A DNA stretch of 64,000 bases from Neodontobutis hainanensis. Taxonomy: Eukaryota > Chordata > Actinopteri > Gobiiformes > Odontobutidae. The notes under the pieces are model-generated. The model had not been told where the DNA came from, did no database searches, and was given only the letters and a program-made list of their open reading frames with translations. The stretch's first letter is position 1, and every line of letters starts with the position of its first letter. Location of the stretch: NCBI GenBank assembly GCA_024349245.1, contig JALDNG010000022.1, forward strand, positions 67,001 to 131,000, written 5' to 3'. Of the stretch, positions 63,085 through 64,000 are shown piece after piece. Both the position numbers and the translations under genes were made by a program.

Positions 63085-63180
63085 TTTTGCAGTCTTTTAG
63101 TCTCCTTATGAAGGAGCCCGGAGCCAAAGACTGGGTCTTGACTCCGCTGCACTGGAAAAAGGAAGATAGACGTGCGCACG
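63085..63180 (-). promoter_or_regulatory. rpl5: rpl5 promoter and 5' TOP leader
   Basis: The minus strand reads a pyrimidine run, CTTCCTTTTTCC, starting at about 63165. This fits a 5' terminal oligopyrimidine tract, the mTOR-responsive translational element of ribosomal protein mRNAs. The leader would be about 80 bases before the ATG at 63084. Upstream DNA (63170-63250) is CpG-rich without a TATA box. The exact start is inferred. Confidence 0.7.
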
Positions 63181-63289
63181 CGCCGTAAATACCGCGTGAC
63201 AGGATGAGGCCGTGCGTCGGAGATTTCAACGCTCTGCCCCATAGCGACCTGGGGAGGCCATTGCAATATCGACATGGCTTATCCATGAA

Positions 63290-64000
63290 AAGCTATTTAT
63301 CATTTATTTATTGTCTTTATTGTTGGACTGAAAATACAATATATTATAACTAGCATAACAGCAGCCGAATGAAAATGCCATAGCTAATAGAGTCATAGAA
63401 AATTACTATTTTAATATGGTTTTATAGACTATATAATAAGTAATTTTGTTGTATGTTTCAGTAAAATAAAAATATTGCACAGGTGAAATGATTGTAATTA
63501 TATGTACAGTCTAGTGTCAGCATAAAAATTTCTATGTCACATCAAAGTTTAGCTTCACCTGCTTTGTCTTCATCTAATGGTTTAGTTCTGACAGGCTAAA
63601 ATGTGACATGATGACAGCGCCTCAGACTCACAGTCCCACAGTTACCATGACTGCTGCCCTTCAACGTCAACAGGCCACAGCTGCTGGTTTGAACAGAGGA
63701 GTGTCTAACAATAGACACACGTCACTGCCTGAAGGTTAGAACCTGAAAAGTAGGTTTATGACTGTATGGTATGTGAATGAAAGATGAGGACTTATTATAA
63801 TCTGTGCCCTTTTCATTAGTAGTTTCAGCTGTAGTACTCTCAGAAACTAAGGATGGGATGTTTCTTGTATACATAATTTTATAGCGCTGTATTCTATTAT
63901 CTGTGGCATCTAGGAGATACAATGTTTTCAAGAACTTTTCATTTTTAACATCTTCCTAAGTGGACACTTACTGGTTTCATCATTGTTTAAATATCCTGTT
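63290..64000. other. Gene-free AT-rich stretch upstream of rpl5
   Basis: I see no exon, RNA gene or clear repeat. Confidence 0.45.

Overview
This window is nuclear DNA from a teleost fish. The evidence is spliced vertebrate genes with GT-AG introns, tRNA-derived fish SINEs, L2-, Rex3/RTE- and L1-type LINE fragments, several Tc1/mariner copies and a hAT element. I checked the exon chains of four genes by hand: each joins in frame and gives a length typical of its family. I found no bacterial, plasmid, viral or CRISPR features, and no new multi-gene system.

Layout from left to right. Positions 1-7.3 kb are gene-poor: L2-type LINE debris, CTGGT-rich low-complexity DNA and a decayed C-type lectin on the minus strand. 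At 7.4-8.0 kb a TATA promoter precedes two spliced exons of a coiled-coil protein that I do not recognise. Positions 8-17 kb hold a 59/61-bp minisatellite (11.15-12.1 kb), a MITE-like element and a weak minus-strand gene candidate. Positions 17.3-27.8 kb (+) hold a six-domain gelsolin/scinderin gene of 719 aa, with a non-coding first exon. Positions 28-31 kb hold an L2-type LINE split by a deleted Tc1-like element. Positions 31.8-38.2 kb (+) hold an RDH8-type short-chain retinol dehydrogenase of 317 aa, most like rdh8b, with introns full of nested repeats. Positions 38.2-43.6 kb are intergenic with a LINE relic. Positions 43.97-54.6 kb (+) hold dipk1a (fam69a), an ER membrane kinase-like protein of 428 aa with an EF-hand. 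Positions 54.64-55.85 kb hold a nearly complete but frameshifted Tc1 transposon. Positions 57.0-63.2 kb (-) hold rpl5, ribosomal protein uL18 of 297 aa, with a 5' TOP promoter.

The genes are neighbours, not an operon. The convergent dipk1a/rpl5 pair matches the arrangement I recall for FAM69A and RPL5 on human chromosome 1p22. RDH8 belongs to the photoreceptor visual cycle, and some fish scinderin-like proteins are abundant in the cornea, but nothing in the sequence shows co-regulation. The best observations concern genome dynamics: transposons nested in transposons, a hAT insertion with an exact 8-bp target duplication inside rpl5, a Tc1 copy sitting in a TATAG microsatellite, a SINE sharing its 3' tail with an L2-type LINE, and a higher-order minisatellite.
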